From Rhynochetos jubatus (taxonomy: Eukaryota; Chordata; Aves; Eurypygiformes; Rhynochetidae), in assembly GCA_027574665.1 (NCBI GenBank), contig CM050656.1:8507501-8571500 (forward strand): a stretch of 64,000 nucleotides of DNA, written 5' to 3'. Below the pieces are notes generated by a model, which did not search any database, was not told the origin of the DNA, and worked only from the letters and a program-made list of their open reading frames with translations. This document shows positions 34,401 to 45,990 of this stretch, one piece after another (position 1 is the first letter of the stretch; each line of letters starts with the position of its first letter). The translations under genes were made by a program, and so were the position numbers.

Positions 34401-37400
34401 AGTGGCTGTGAGATACTGTGAATGGTATGACATACAAGGAATTGCTTTTATATCTTTTGATGAGAATGTTGTGCATGTGTGTGAATTTAATGCTGAATTA
34501 ACAGCCCCAAAGAGTGGATCCATGGGAGAGCTTACCCATGCTACTGTGTCTTAGGCCTCATCTGGAGGGACCAGATTTAGAGGTGAAAAGTAAAGACCTC
34601 TCAATAGCCCACTGAGTGCCTTGTTTCTGTGTGAAAATATGCAACAAAGGTGCCAATTCTGGCAGCAGGTTTTGTCTTGTGGACACATTTCCACTGGCAA
34701 ATAGACCCTAAGACCACCACTTTCCCTTCAGCTGCATGATGCACACAGTAGATATGCTTTTCCAAATGGTTATCTGCTCCAAGCATTTTACAGGTGCCCC
34801 CCTGACTTTCTTGCACCCCGTAAAGCCCAGGCCCAGTCCATATGAAAGCCTGTGACACAACTTGTTCATCAGCTTCTGGCTGTGACAAGCACAGACTGAA
34901 AATGCTTGTTCATCTCCATTTGGAGACAGACCATCTTCACCTGACAGCCTCTGGTGTTTTATGGAAAGTTAGATTTCAGTTTGTCTCTCTGGGTGCAGGT
35001 GAGCATGCTGGAGCTCCAATACCTCTTCTCCCTCCATTTCTTGGTGTTGGTCATCTGGAAGGGAACACTGTGCAGATCTGTAGGATGGCTTTGGGATCTC
35101 TCTGCTTCCTTTTCATTTAAAGCCTCCTGCAGCCTCAGATACTGATGGTATCTGTACTTAAATAACTGTGCTGTCCTTTCTCTCTCACATGCTTTCTCAG
35201 TGAGCTTCTCCTTTTTGAATATTCAGGGTCTGATTCTTCTCATTTAGAGGGTAATTGACATTTCCATCACGCTGTTCTTGTAGCTTTTCCTACTAAATGT
35301 CGTTAGATTCACTTCTTTGTGGCTAAGGATACCTCGTATTTACACAAGAGTCCCAACATCCCTGCATTTGCAAACACGGTAATTACATATTGTTTTTCTG
35401 TTAGCTCTGTCAGGTTTGGAGCCTAACTAATGGCACGGTGTTGTGGTGCTCCGTGCAGAGTAGCTCACTTGGGTCTCACCTGCTCCAGAAGACAAAGCCT
35501 GCAGAAGCATCACAAATTTTAGGCTACACTGCATACTCTCACGTTTACTCCTCAGGCAGGCTTTGTATCTTCTGTCACTTTGTGAGGTAGTAGAACTTAT
35601 GTGAATCCTTCTCTGAACTGAAAATCAAATTTTTTTAAAAGTATCTGTGACTCCTGTGAGAATGGTAAACCTTTTTGGACAGGGATGCAGTGAAATATTT
35701 CTGGATTTCATAGTGCTTTCCTGGCATCAAACCATATTCAGGTCACAGCTGGGGCAAGCTGTGGTTTCTGCCTGTTCAGGACATTGCAGGGCAGCATTGG
35801 GTGGGCCACAAGTTTAATGCTGATGGTCCTCAGGTACCATCTGGTAGGTCTGCACTGCAGTGGAGTCATGGCAGTGAATCCATCATGGCTCTAGCCAAGG
35901 TCAGATCACTTAGAGGAACTGAAGTGTTGGAATATCTGAGGAGGTTAAAATGTTTGCTCATTTGGATTCTAGTTAACAAAGGAGAAATATTAAAAAATCA
36001 TCTATGTGATGTATATACTGATTCTTCAAAAGTCTCTTTTTCCTGCTGCTGTATAGGGACATTAATTAGTGAGACTGGGTGTGATCCGTGTAAATCTGTG
36101 CTTCAGTGGAAGAATCAATTGCATTTACATGACATCCCAAAGAGGATAGTTCTAGTACAGATCAAATACTGTCTGGGCCAAGTAGGGCCTTGCTCATTTC
36201 ACAGGCTGCCTATAAACAGATACTGTTAAGTTTTTGTTTGTTTGTTTTGTTGCTGTTGTTTTTAATTATTGTTTCAGGAATTCCTGTTACTTCTTTTGCT
36301 GTCACTAACACTTCTCTGTGTGTGAAATAAATGGAGAGAAAACACAGTCATTCTCTACAGCATTGCTCTTCTCTTGTTTACTGCAGTACCTGATAATTAA
36401 ATGGTTTGTTTGTTACATTTCCCCTCTTGTATGAAATGTATTTCTAAAAAAACCCAGCCTGACTGCAAAGACACAAAACCTTGCTGAGAGGCAGAGGCAT
36501 GTGACCCATTGGAGATTGTGTCTTCTCGGTTTCAAATTTAAGATTTTCCTTTCCCACAGGAGTGCAGAAGGTCATACCCAGTACTTAAGTTGGAGATGGC
36601 TGACCCCAAAAATAATGCTGTAAGGCAGGAAGGGAGCTGAGCTGCTGGCAGACCAGCACCAGGGTTATCATTTGTGAATGATTCTCTGCCCTATGCTGGC
36701 TCTAAAGATTAAAACTTCTATTTCTTTTCAAGTAATTACTTCCTGGTTAGAAACAGGTCCTGCTGGACACAGAGGAAGGCTTCCCACTGGGCTGTGATTT
36801 GGATCTCTTCATCCTTTTGCTGAGGAGTGCCTGTTAATGGACCACTCAGAAAAAAGGCAGTTCATCTCCAGTTAGCAAATAGAGAGATTGCCAATTGTTG
36901 GCCATAAGGCACCTCTGAGAATAGAGCTGTGTAGGGCCAGTAAAAGTGAACTCTTGTTGATAGGCACCAGCTCTGGAAATGGTTTTTGGTGATGTTGGGG
37001 ATAGCCAATACAGCTGGGCTGGTTGCAGCAGGTCAGCACACCAGAAATGGTTGTTGTTGCTTTTGTCTGAAGGCTGACAATAAATAACAAAAAGGTTTGA
37101 CTTTTAAAGGGAATGTTAAAACTGAATTGGACTGCATCCCTGTACAAAATTAGCGTTTGCACGCATTTGGCAAAGCCAAAGGTTGTGACCTGAGATGACT
37201 GCGAGCTGATCAGAGGGAGCTTGCCTTGGGGAGCGCTTCTCCGTTCTTGCAGCTCCAGCAATCCATAGATGAGGTGAAAGGAAAGAATCAAACATGTTTG
37301 TGCTTAAATCTGTGATCCTTGAGTGAAGGTTATATAAACATCTCGAAGCATAAAACTGGAGAGGAACTATGTACTTACTGAAAGAGAAGAGGAAACAGTT

Positions 37401-39183
37401 TTGTGTAGAGAGAATGAATAGTTCAAACAAACATCTATTGTCCCTAAAAATATCATCCATACTCCTCTAAATGTTATTTCTGGGTAAGTCTTGCCTTGAA
37501 ATCCTTCAGAGACGCATCCCCAGGAAGCGTTCCTTAGGAACCTGTCCTGGCTTCCTGGAAGCACCAGCTTGTCCTTTCTGTTTTCTGCAATGGGCTAAGA
37601 GAAAAGACAGGTCCAGTTCCTGCCTGACACCTTCATCCACCTTGAAGATATCCTTGGACATAACTGGGTTTTGAAACATTTTGATCATAAAAATTAAATG
37701 AAGGTGGGGGCTAAATCTTATTTCCCACTGTTCCTGCTCTCGCTCATCTCTGACACCAGTATTTGATGTATGTAATCAGCTGATCTGTGCTGGAAAGGTT
37801 AGAAGTGAAGGATGTTCTGTCTGTAACAGATTAGCAAAATGTTAGGGTAGCTTTGGCCTTATGAGTCTTGAGGTAAATTGGCTTAGCCCACGTAAGTGCA
37901 AAGTCGCAGTGTGTTGGACAGGTTATAGCGATGGATGGAGAAGAAGTTTCTTTTGGTTCAAGTTTTGCTGTATAGATTTGAAAGGAAACTAAAGCACAGA
38001 ATAGATTTTAAACCTCATAGTGCCAAAATGTCTAAAATTTTGGCAAGTAATCTGGCAAAACCAGGTTACTTCCTAGGATTTCTGTCATCTTGCACTGCAG
38101 AAATCTTGTCCGACTGCAAATTCTCTCAAATTTTTCCTCAGTCTTGAGCTCCCAGGTATAGCATTAAGATGAAGGCTGGTTTCAGTGCCAGGATTTTGCT
38201 GTCCAAGGATAACATGGAAATCACGGGCACATTCATACTGCAGATTTAAATCCAGTCCTTTTCTTTCTTCTCCCCAGTAGCTCCATTTCTGTTCCTTGCA
38301 TAGCTAGGCATAGACTCTCAACAAGACATGCTTTATAAGATGCTCATGGTCTTCCCTAAACCAGGGACTGTGGTCTTTTTTCCAGTTAGTACTGGGTCTG
38401 TAAGATACAAATGGGAGTTTGCCCAGGGATGTGTTCAGTTGGTCCAGGCAATCTGGATATGCAGAATCTGTCAGGATTTGAGGGCCAAATAACTGTGTCA
38501 CTTGAAAGGTGGCTTCTCCAGAGTTGCCATCTGTCTCCAGACTGATCTTGCTGGGCCTTCAGCTGCAGATGGATTGCTCCAATACACTCCAGAAACTTGT
38601 GCTTTTCCCTCAGCACATTCCTGCAGTAGAAGTCACCACTCGGCAAGAACAACTTTTGCCTGTTAAGAAGGAAAACCTCAAGGAGGTCGATACAAGTAAG
38701 AAGTATTCATCTAACCAGTAGATGCCTTCTGGGTTCAGCTGGCAACTTTGCTTCACCAATTCTGTTTCGCTCCTCTGATGAAACCCAACCTGTATCCCTG
38801 CATCCTAATTTCAGTCTTCATTGTCTCCACTGCCTCTAACTACAGATAGTTAGATTTCCATATGAGTTAGAGCAGGTCTAGTTAGCACAGGTTTCCTCAC
38901 ATGTGCTTTTTGGTTTGCCCCTCTCTCCTGTGTTTCTCCTCTGCTCCCAGTCTCTTACGCCCTGGGTTCTGAGTTATTCAGGGCTGCCTGTGGGTTTTTT
39001 GAGTTATACGTCAAATTAACCAACGTTGATACATCTTTTACTCTTCCACATGAAGAGGATGGGAGGAGGGGCAGGGTTTTGCTGGGAACAAATGTGCTAG
39101 TAATGTCCTTTCCGCCTGAAAGGCATAAGAGAGCTGCCACCAATTCCTGATGATGAGAGGCAGGTTCACAGTCAAATTAGCCC
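31471..39183. other. Long unique non-coding stretch
   Basis: About 7.7 kb was inspected without a supportable gene, RNA or interspersed repeat. Open frames of 142 codons (35801-36229, plus, opening at GTG) and 139 codons (36872-37291, minus) show no domain. Pyrimidine-rich DNA lies at about 33385-33425 and a TTTG-rich run at about 36228-36262. No CpG-dense promoter-like region was seen. Confidence 0.55.
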
Positions 39184-39262
39184 ATTATTATTATCATGGG
39201 GAAACTGAGTCAGAGACATTACAGACAGTATTTCACTTAAGAAATCTGGCAGTCTTTTTAAG
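39184..39262 (-). mobile_element. MIR-like SINE relic (antisense)
   Basis: ATTATTATTATCATGGGG followed by AAACTGAGTCAGAGACATTA (about 39184-39221) matches the complement of the MIR block 'tattattatcc ... gaggaaactgagtcagagagatta', with the CCCATTTTACAGATG part deleted. A weaker CACTTAAGAAATCTGGCAG follows. Confidence 0.5.
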
Positions 39263-39354
39263 AGCCATCATTTGGATTTAGAAGCCAAGGGCAATGTCCA
39301 TAACTGAATATTTTGGTTTCTCTGTCCTTACGATGCCAAGCTAGACAATCTGGG

Positions 39355-39495
39355 CATAAAAAGCAGGGTGTCTCAACTCCCAGTCCTGTGCTTTGTCAGT
39401 TGTGGTGTCTTCCCATCTCGAGATTTCATGAAAATCACCCTTCTCCACTGTGCCTCAGTTTCCCCGCTTGTAAAATGGGGAGCCTGCTCAGTTTG
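39355..39495 (+). mobile_element. MIR-like SINE relic (sense)
   Basis: GTGCCTCAGTTTCCCC (39449-39464) with TTGTAAAATGGGGAG (39468-39482) is the diagnostic 3' core of a MIR on the plus strand. Upstream, CTCAACTCCCAGTCCTGTGC (about 39371-39390) fits the tRNA-like part, and AAAATCACCCTTCTCCACTG fits the middle. It lies about 100 bases from an oppositely oriented MIR piece. Confidence 0.75.
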
Positions 39496-39991
39496 TAGAG
39501 GATGTGCAGAAGCAGTGAGTAACTTCAGACTTGATGGTGAGTCAGGAAAATGTGGAGGTGAGTCTAGTTACAGGCGGTGCAGCCTGTGTGACCTCTGCTT
39601 TTAACAGTGCCACAGGACGTGCCCGTTTGCAAAGCCCCAGAGAGTCTGTCTGCAAAGCTTTCTATCACCTGGACCCTGTGAGATCCAATCCATCTCCAGG
39701 AAAGATCCTCATCACTCACTGAGCTTTTAATTCCTTAGAGAGGCAGAAGAGACAATATTCAGCAGCTGGTTATTTCTTCCTTTCCCTCAGTCCCTCACAC
39801 AGAGTGTCAGTTTAAAAAAAAAAATGGCAGCGAACTGGCCATTAGCAAGGAAAACAGTTTAGGGAAGAGACGGAATAAAAATGCAATCAATTATCTCTCG
39901 CCGTGCCCAGGTGTGTGGGTGCAGTCAATTCTCAAAGTCATCGAGAATTTGAGATGAGAAAAGGGAAGCTGTTCATGGCAAATTGCAAGTG

Positions 39992-40049
39992 TTGGGGGAA
40001 GGGGGAGGGAGAAGGAGAGAGAAAGCAGAGAGGAGAGAGAAGGAGAGAT
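39992..40049 (+). repeat. Purine-rich (GA) low-complexity tract 1
   Basis: This is almost entirely A and G on the plus strand, starting GGGGGAAGGGGGAGGGAG and continuing with AGAGAGAAA and GAGAGGAGAGAGAAGG units. Such homopurine tracts can form triplex structures. On the minus strand it reads as a polypyrimidine tract. Confidence 0.9.
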
Positions 40050-40356
40050 TAATTTCCCTCTTGAGTGAGAAGTGTGTTTGAGACAGACAGATGGGCTGTA
40101 AATACTCCAAACCAAGGACAGGAGCTGAGACAAGGGAGAGGCTGGTGATTGAAGTGTGACTGTGATGGAGGTAGTACATTTCCTGGCCAAGGTGACTGGT
40201 TTTGTTCTGAAAGGGGGAGATTTCTGAGATGCGGCTGCCACCCTTCACATCAACCTGGGCCAGGACAGCATATTTAGACTTGATAAGTGATATCCAGGTC
40301 CCAGTGGGGTTTTCCTTACGGGTCAGCTTCAGCTGCCTGCCTTGTAAGGGGAGTCT

Positions 40357-40444
40357 GAAGTGGGAGAGGGGAGGGAAGGAAAGGAAAAAAGAAAGACAGA
40401 CAAAAAAGGGAAGAGGGAGGGCAAGGAAGGAAGGAAGGAAAAGA
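40357..40444 (+). repeat. Purine-rich (GA/GGAA) low-complexity tract 2
   Basis: This mostly A/G stretch with a few C residues ends in a GGAA repeat (AAGGAAGGAAGGAAAAG at about 40428-40444). It lies roughly 300 bases from the first purine tract and in the same orientation. Chance open frames across it are Lys/Arg/Glu-rich on the plus strand and Ser/Pro/Phe-rich on the minus strand. Confidence 0.9.
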
Positions 40445-43400
40445 TGCTCTTCTTTCCTTGTTAAAATTTTTGAGCTGACTACGAGTGGTGAGCGAGGGGA
40501 CCATGTGACCGGCAGTTAATCACATTGCTGTGAAATGTGACTGCTGCTGATAATAGGATCTTTCCTTCAGTAGAATTTCTGTTTCAGAAGTAGTGATTTT
40601 CACAAAGAAAAAGAGGTTGAGGAGATATCATTTCAGATCTAACAGAGCCTGTGTACATTTTCTTTAGGGAGAAAAAACTCCTTTTTCCTTTTCCATTTGG
40701 CATCCCTGTTTGTATTATTATTATCATCATCAATTTTTCACTTTCACAGCCCAAACTCACGGAGTACAAATGTAACCCAGCTCCAGTCTGTCTGCTAGCA
40801 GATTAGTTCCCATTTAGTCATAAAGTTAACCAACCTTGTTCCAATCAATTAATCCCTAGAACCCTTAATTTATTGATGTCCCAGTCTATGCTAGCCGTTT
40901 AAAAGATGAACATCCTGCTTCAAAATGAACTGGTCTTTCCTCCAAGATACAGGAATTGTAAGAGGATGGTAGTAAATAAGCATTTAGAAATCCCTTCTGT
41001 ACAATCAAAGGCAACAGCAGCACAGAGAAGAATAAAGGGGATTTTAGCATGCATGAAAACCAGTGCAATAAATGAATCGAGCTCTGGGGACAGGAATAGC
41101 AGGGCTGTGGAGCCACTGTGAGCTTGGCTGAGTTGGCTCCTTCTGTCATAAACTGATCTAATCCACGTTAGGTTACTGCAAGTCACAGGCAAGTGAAAGG
41201 GTGTTGCTCTGGACACATTTCCACCTTCAGATTTTGCTTGCCAGAATTTCCTCACTGCTCTTGGGGAAGCCTGAATTACTTTCACCCTTGTTCTCTAGGT
41301 TTGTGACTGGATTTACCTGTTAATCCAACATGAAACTTCTCCAAAGCACACGGAAGTAAGTGGGAGTCTCTCTGTTGGTTTCCCTGGATTGTAGATCAGA
41401 TGTTGCTAAAGCAGATGCTTTAGTCAGAACTAATTAGAGTTGATCTGGTTGTGTAAGAGAGAAAAAAATCATAGCAATGAAAGCATTGAAATACTGAGGT
41501 TGTTTCCATGTAACAAGACTGGAAAGGACCTATTTCTTATTTTCTATCCATATTTTAAACAGTAATTGTTATTAACAAATGGTCTTTTCTGAAAGGACGC
41601 TATTTAGAAAACAAAAAACGCCTATAATTGTTTTGGTATTAAAAATAAAATAAATAACCCCTGTGCCAAAATTGCAATCAGCTCTTGTTTCTGGAAAAGC
41701 AAAAAAGTGGGTGCTGAAGTGCTCAAATGGGCCTAAATAAAGACCAGGTCTCAGCTCTTGAGCCCTTTCAGCACTGTGGCTCTGACAGCTTTTGCCCCTC
41801 TGATCAGGCTGGCATACTCTTCTGCCTGACAATTGATCTGCAAACAGACCCACATTGGTGCAGTGAGAAAAATTACTTCTCCAAGCAATTCTTGGGTGGC
41901 TGTTCAATTGCATGCTGTTCTTCATGGGAGCTACGTTTTGACAGGTGACCTGCTTCAAGTGGGCTTTTCTCTCCTATGGGTTTGTTACCTTGTGCCTGCT
42001 TTGGCTGGACATGGGTGAGGCATCAATTTGTGATTGTGAGAGGCGAACTATCAGAATGCTTATGTCTTGCAGACTGTGAGAAGGGCAGCGTACAGCAAGT
42101 ACATATGTAGCTGGAGCAAAGGGATTTTCTCCTAGAAAATCTTTGTGGATATACTTTTGATGCTAAGTTCTCCTTGATCTCCTCACCAGACTGTATCTAG
42201 GCTATCTCCTCTCATGCAAGAATCAGCTTGACCAAGGATGGGCATGTTCTTGTGGACCAAGTGAGGTCCGCATTCTTGTCTCTGCTGCTGCTTTTCCTCA
42301 GTGGGGTTGCAAACATCACATCCCCTTTTGCACTTTGGGTTTAATCTACAACTGGAGGAGCCTGGCAGCCTTGGAAAGGTTTTTACTATTGGCAGGTATT
42401 GTTTTATTTGTTGTGACCAGCTCTTTATGCCTCATAAGAATGTGGTGCAGCCAATGTTGATTCACGGTCCTTTAAATTGTGGCTGTGTGGTGTTCCCTTT
42501 GGTTCTCAGTAGGCGTTCCTGGCAACAGAGAAGAGAAATTGTTCCTGAAAACGTCTGAGCCCTGCTTGTCCAGCCCTGTGCCCAAGCTAATTGGAGCAGT
42601 TAACTGATGTACTCGGCTCAGGGACAGCACCTTGCTGAGGTAGCAATACTGCTGCTCTTACCAGGAGAAGGGGCTCTTCACTTGGAGAGCATCATCTGTT
42701 CTTCCTTTGAACACTGGCTGGTGACAAAGGCTGTTGAGTAGGTTAGGTTGCGTCTGACCTGGTTTGCTATTTCTTGTGAAAGAACCCTTTATTCCTGCTC
42801 TCTGTAGGGTTTTTCTAGACAGGCCAGAAATTCCCTGTCCTTTCTGCCTTCTCTGCTCTTTGTCTGCTAGAACAGATCAGGTGTATTTCTCTGTTAGCTG
42901 CCTCGGTCCCTGCAAAGTCAAACACAGAACAAGGACGGATTTCCTGTAGCTTCTTACTAAACTGAATAGTTATTCTACCAGAACACAGTCCCAAACACAT
43001 CAACTTTCCCGGTCACTGCCAGATCCTTACAGCGTGGTCCAGCTGCCTTTCCTTCAGGTTTCCAGCATGCTCGAGGTAGGCCTAAGGGCCCTATTTGAAT
43101 GCAGTTCAAGATACATAGTTCTGCCTCATTTCCAGCCTCACAGCTTCATTCTCTAACCTGTCGTCCCTCGTCTCCTGTTCCTATACCCTACAGCACTGCA
43201 GCCCTGCTTGCATATGCTTCTTGCTTCCCCTTGATTGCTTTCTGCCCTTCCTCCCTCTGCCCATACTGGCTTGCTTTCGCAGGCAGAGTATTTATTGCTA
43301 GCTGGCAAATGCAAGTGCTTGGACATACATTCAATTATCTTTGAACAATTTCCATTTACTCTGGTTTTGCGTTGTTTCCCCTCTCAGTTTCACTGAACAC

Positions 43401-44470
43401 TGCCTGTATTTTCTCAGAGCTTTTTTCAACTGCAGTACAGTCTGCTTCTGTTCCTCCTACTTTTCCATTTTTTCCATTTCTTTTTTTTCTTTCCTCTTTT
43501 TCCATGTTTTTATTAAACTCCCTCACTAAACTCAGGTGACCATTTCTCCACTGCTGCCCTTTCTGTACCTTTGCACTGAGAAAGGTCCAAGTTCAACCTC
43601 AGTGTGTTAAATGCTCCTTTCACCTGGAAGGAAATCAATGGTACAGGCAGATTGGGGTTTTATCTACTTCCCCCCACCAAAATTTCTTTCTTTTTGATGT
43701 ATTAATCTGCCGTTCCTTGGGGTTTCACTCTTACCTGTTTTTCCATTAAAACTTGATTTATGCTTTACTTTTACAACAATGGAGTGCACTGTGGAGATGA
43801 TAAGGGTCACTTCTGCTTACTGTTCAGGTGAAGGTGTGTTTTTGATCTTCAGATAGTTCTCAAGTACGTAATCTTGTAATCTGGAAAGTTGCTGTTTTCC
43901 ACTGCTTGTTGTCCCTTCCCTCTGACTGGTCAAACATGCCTGTATTTGGACCAACTCTTTCAGAACATCTCTTATATTTTTGTAAGAGAGACTTTGATAT
44001 CCACAGAGTTGGGATATTGCAATAAAGGAAAGTGACTTGATTGCCCATCTGTGAAATCATCAGACTGGATGACGTGGTGGAAGAAGTTGCTTTGGTCAAA
44101 ATCTTCAGGAGCAGGGAAATACGTGTAGCCCAGAGGTACTCAAGTTATTTTTAAACAAGCTGGCTTAGGCACAGGAGAAGCAGCATGAGATGAGCTGTGC
44201 AGAGGCACATGATGCTGTAGTTCGAGTGCTTCTAATGATAGTTCAAGTACCACTGTAATTCGTCACCGTTACTTTTGTGACTGCAGCAGAGAGATACCAG
44301 CCTGTCACACAGCAGAGGACTCCTCGCCTCTCATGGGGCTCTCTGTACTGGTATCCCTTGACTTAACCAAATTCTGGTCATCTGAGCGAGAACCTGCAGA
44401 GATATCCAAAAGATGGGATTCAGGAAATTTATGAAAGAAGATGGCAAAGGGTGATCTACCACCTTGTGAA
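40445..44470. other. Unique non-coding sequence
   Basis: No gene or RNA was recognised. Frames of 121-128 codons (40920-41285 and 41572-41958, minus) lack domains. A pyrimidine-rich patch lies near 43455-43505. The segment near 44040-44080 faintly recalls the MIR 3' end but was not called. Confidence 0.55.
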
Positions 44471-45060
44471 CGTGAGCAACTTGTCTGAGCTGTCCTTCTC
44501 CACAATTCCATTAGCAACATTAGCTAGTGATGGGAGTTATTGTGATGGTATCTCCTTTAAATACTCTTCTTCCACCCAACCATGCAAACAGTTTGTAGTT
44601 CCCGGGGAGTGCAGCCACGAGACAGAGGCCTTTAGCCCTTCTCCTGTAAGTACTTGGGTATCCCTTGCTTATTGGGCATGGAGCTAATTGAGGGGTTGTT
44701 AATGCCATCAAGCATTGGGATGTATTTATATTTTTAACTACATGTAAGTGATTATCAACATTATAAATAATTACAGTCTGCCTCCCAGCCCCTCTGCTCC
44801 ATTCCACCCTGCTAATTGCAATGCTTAGATCTCAATGAGCTCATTATGTTTTGTCGATATTCAGCTCTTTGGCTTGCTCACTTAGTAGGGACCGGGGGGA
44901 CGCAAATGGGAGCTAAAGATTGAAAATGCCAAGCTCCCGGGGATTTGAGTTAGCGATCATCACCACTTCATCTCTATGCACAATTTATTCAGCACTCCAC
45001 CTTCCCTAATAAATTATAGATCCCTCAAAGGGAAGCTTTGCCAAGGGATGGGCAATTGCC
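44471..45060. promoter_or_regulatory. Candidate conserved non-coding block (strongest of the set)
   Basis: About 590 bases show no interspersed repeat and a mixture of AT-rich cores and isolated GC-rich words typical of vertebrate enhancers: GAGCTAATTGAGG, TTGTTAATGCC, AATAATTACAG, CTGCTAATTGCAATGC, GAGCTCATTATG, CCTAATAAATTATAG, and CCCTCAAAGG (a weak TCF/LEF-like word). The block lies just upstream of GC-richer sequence (45061-45180) containing several CpGs. No open frame stands out. Conservation cannot be read from one genome, so this stays a hypothesis. Confidence 0.35.
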
Positions 45061-45684
45061 TGACTCGCGGGGGAGCGCATTCTGTGCGGTATTGAGCATC
45101 TTTGACATCTGGTCCTCACAGGATTGGATCCCTCCTGCCCTTCCCCTCCGCCCGTCTCTTCCACCCCTCATGGGAAGCATTAACCTTTTCAATGTGATGT
45201 ATGCGAAAGGGCGACAGTCAGCAGTGGCAGTTCCTAATGGATTCTGCTTGTTTGGTTGTTTGTTTGTCTGAACTGCCTGCAATGCTGTCCAGACCTCTTG
45301 GAAAAGCAAGCCAGAGTGCAACCAATATTTTAATTAGCAGCAAAAGGCAGAGAGGCTTTTAAAGACCAGTGCTTGAATTCAGAAGTAAGGAGCAGATGAA
45401 TGTGGGGCAGGGGACTTTGGATTCAGTCCAGCTGAAGGCGGTAGCACATAGTGCCTTTAAGGAGGGTCTGGCTTTTCAAAGAAGTGAATTTATGCCTCTT
45501 ACTCTTCTTCCTGGCAGTGCAAAAGGAGCAGAGACTTGTCATATCTGCCTTGCCAAGGACTGAGAAAAACCCCAATGGAGGGTGCTACTGTATGACAAGG
45601 TCCGAACCTAAGGAACTGAGGTACAGGGGCAACCCTTTACCCACCCCTCTGTCCTCAAATAAGATCGATTCTACTTCCCCTCTC
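45061..45684. other. Unique non-coding sequence
   Basis: The left end carries a few CpGs (CTCGCGGGGGAGCGC near 45064) but far too few for a CpG island. The remainder is ordinary sequence; its last part may be the degraded 3' tail of the adjacent antisense CR1 relic. Confidence 0.5.
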
Positions 45685-45990
45685 CTGACAGCTGTTTTCC
45701 TAATTCTGTCTTAAGATGGGGGTGCCACAGCCTCCCTAGGAGATATTTTTCCAGTGCTTCACTAGTCTTATCTTCCCACAAAATCTAATCTTAAGCTGTT
45801 GTATTGTAAATTAAGGCCATTGTTTCTTGTCCCATCACCAGCAGATGCAGAAAAGTTTATCCTGTTCTACAGCAGCTTTTCCGTGTTCATACACATTCTC
45901 TCTTTGTTATTCTGTGGTCCAGAGACCACAAACCTTTTCAGTTTTTCCTCCTCAGGCTTTCTGGACTTCTGATCATTCTTTCCAAAGCCC
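45685..45990 (-). mobile_element. Ancient CR1/L3-type LINE relic (antisense)
   Basis: The plus strand shows, in order, CAGCTGTTTTCCTAATTCTG, CCACAGCCTCCCTAGGAGA, TTTTTCCAGTGCTTCACTAG, AATCTAATCTTAAGCTG, GGCCATTGTTTCTTGTCCCA, GTTTATCCTGTTCTACAGC, TTTTCAGTTTTTCCTCCTCA and GGACTTCTGATCATTCTTTC. This is the complement of the 3' region of a CR1/L3 element (cacaacctccctagg - ttccagtgcttcacta - aatctaa - cccattgcttcttgtcc - tttatccc - ttcagtctttcctca - ctagacctttaatcat). The collinearity over about 300 bases makes this the clearest of the old LINE copies. Confidence 0.7.

Noticed and set aside
44030-44090. MIR 3'-end-like words (GCCCATCTGTGAAATCATCA)
   Set aside because: A single block without a collinear partner; chance similarity is likely.
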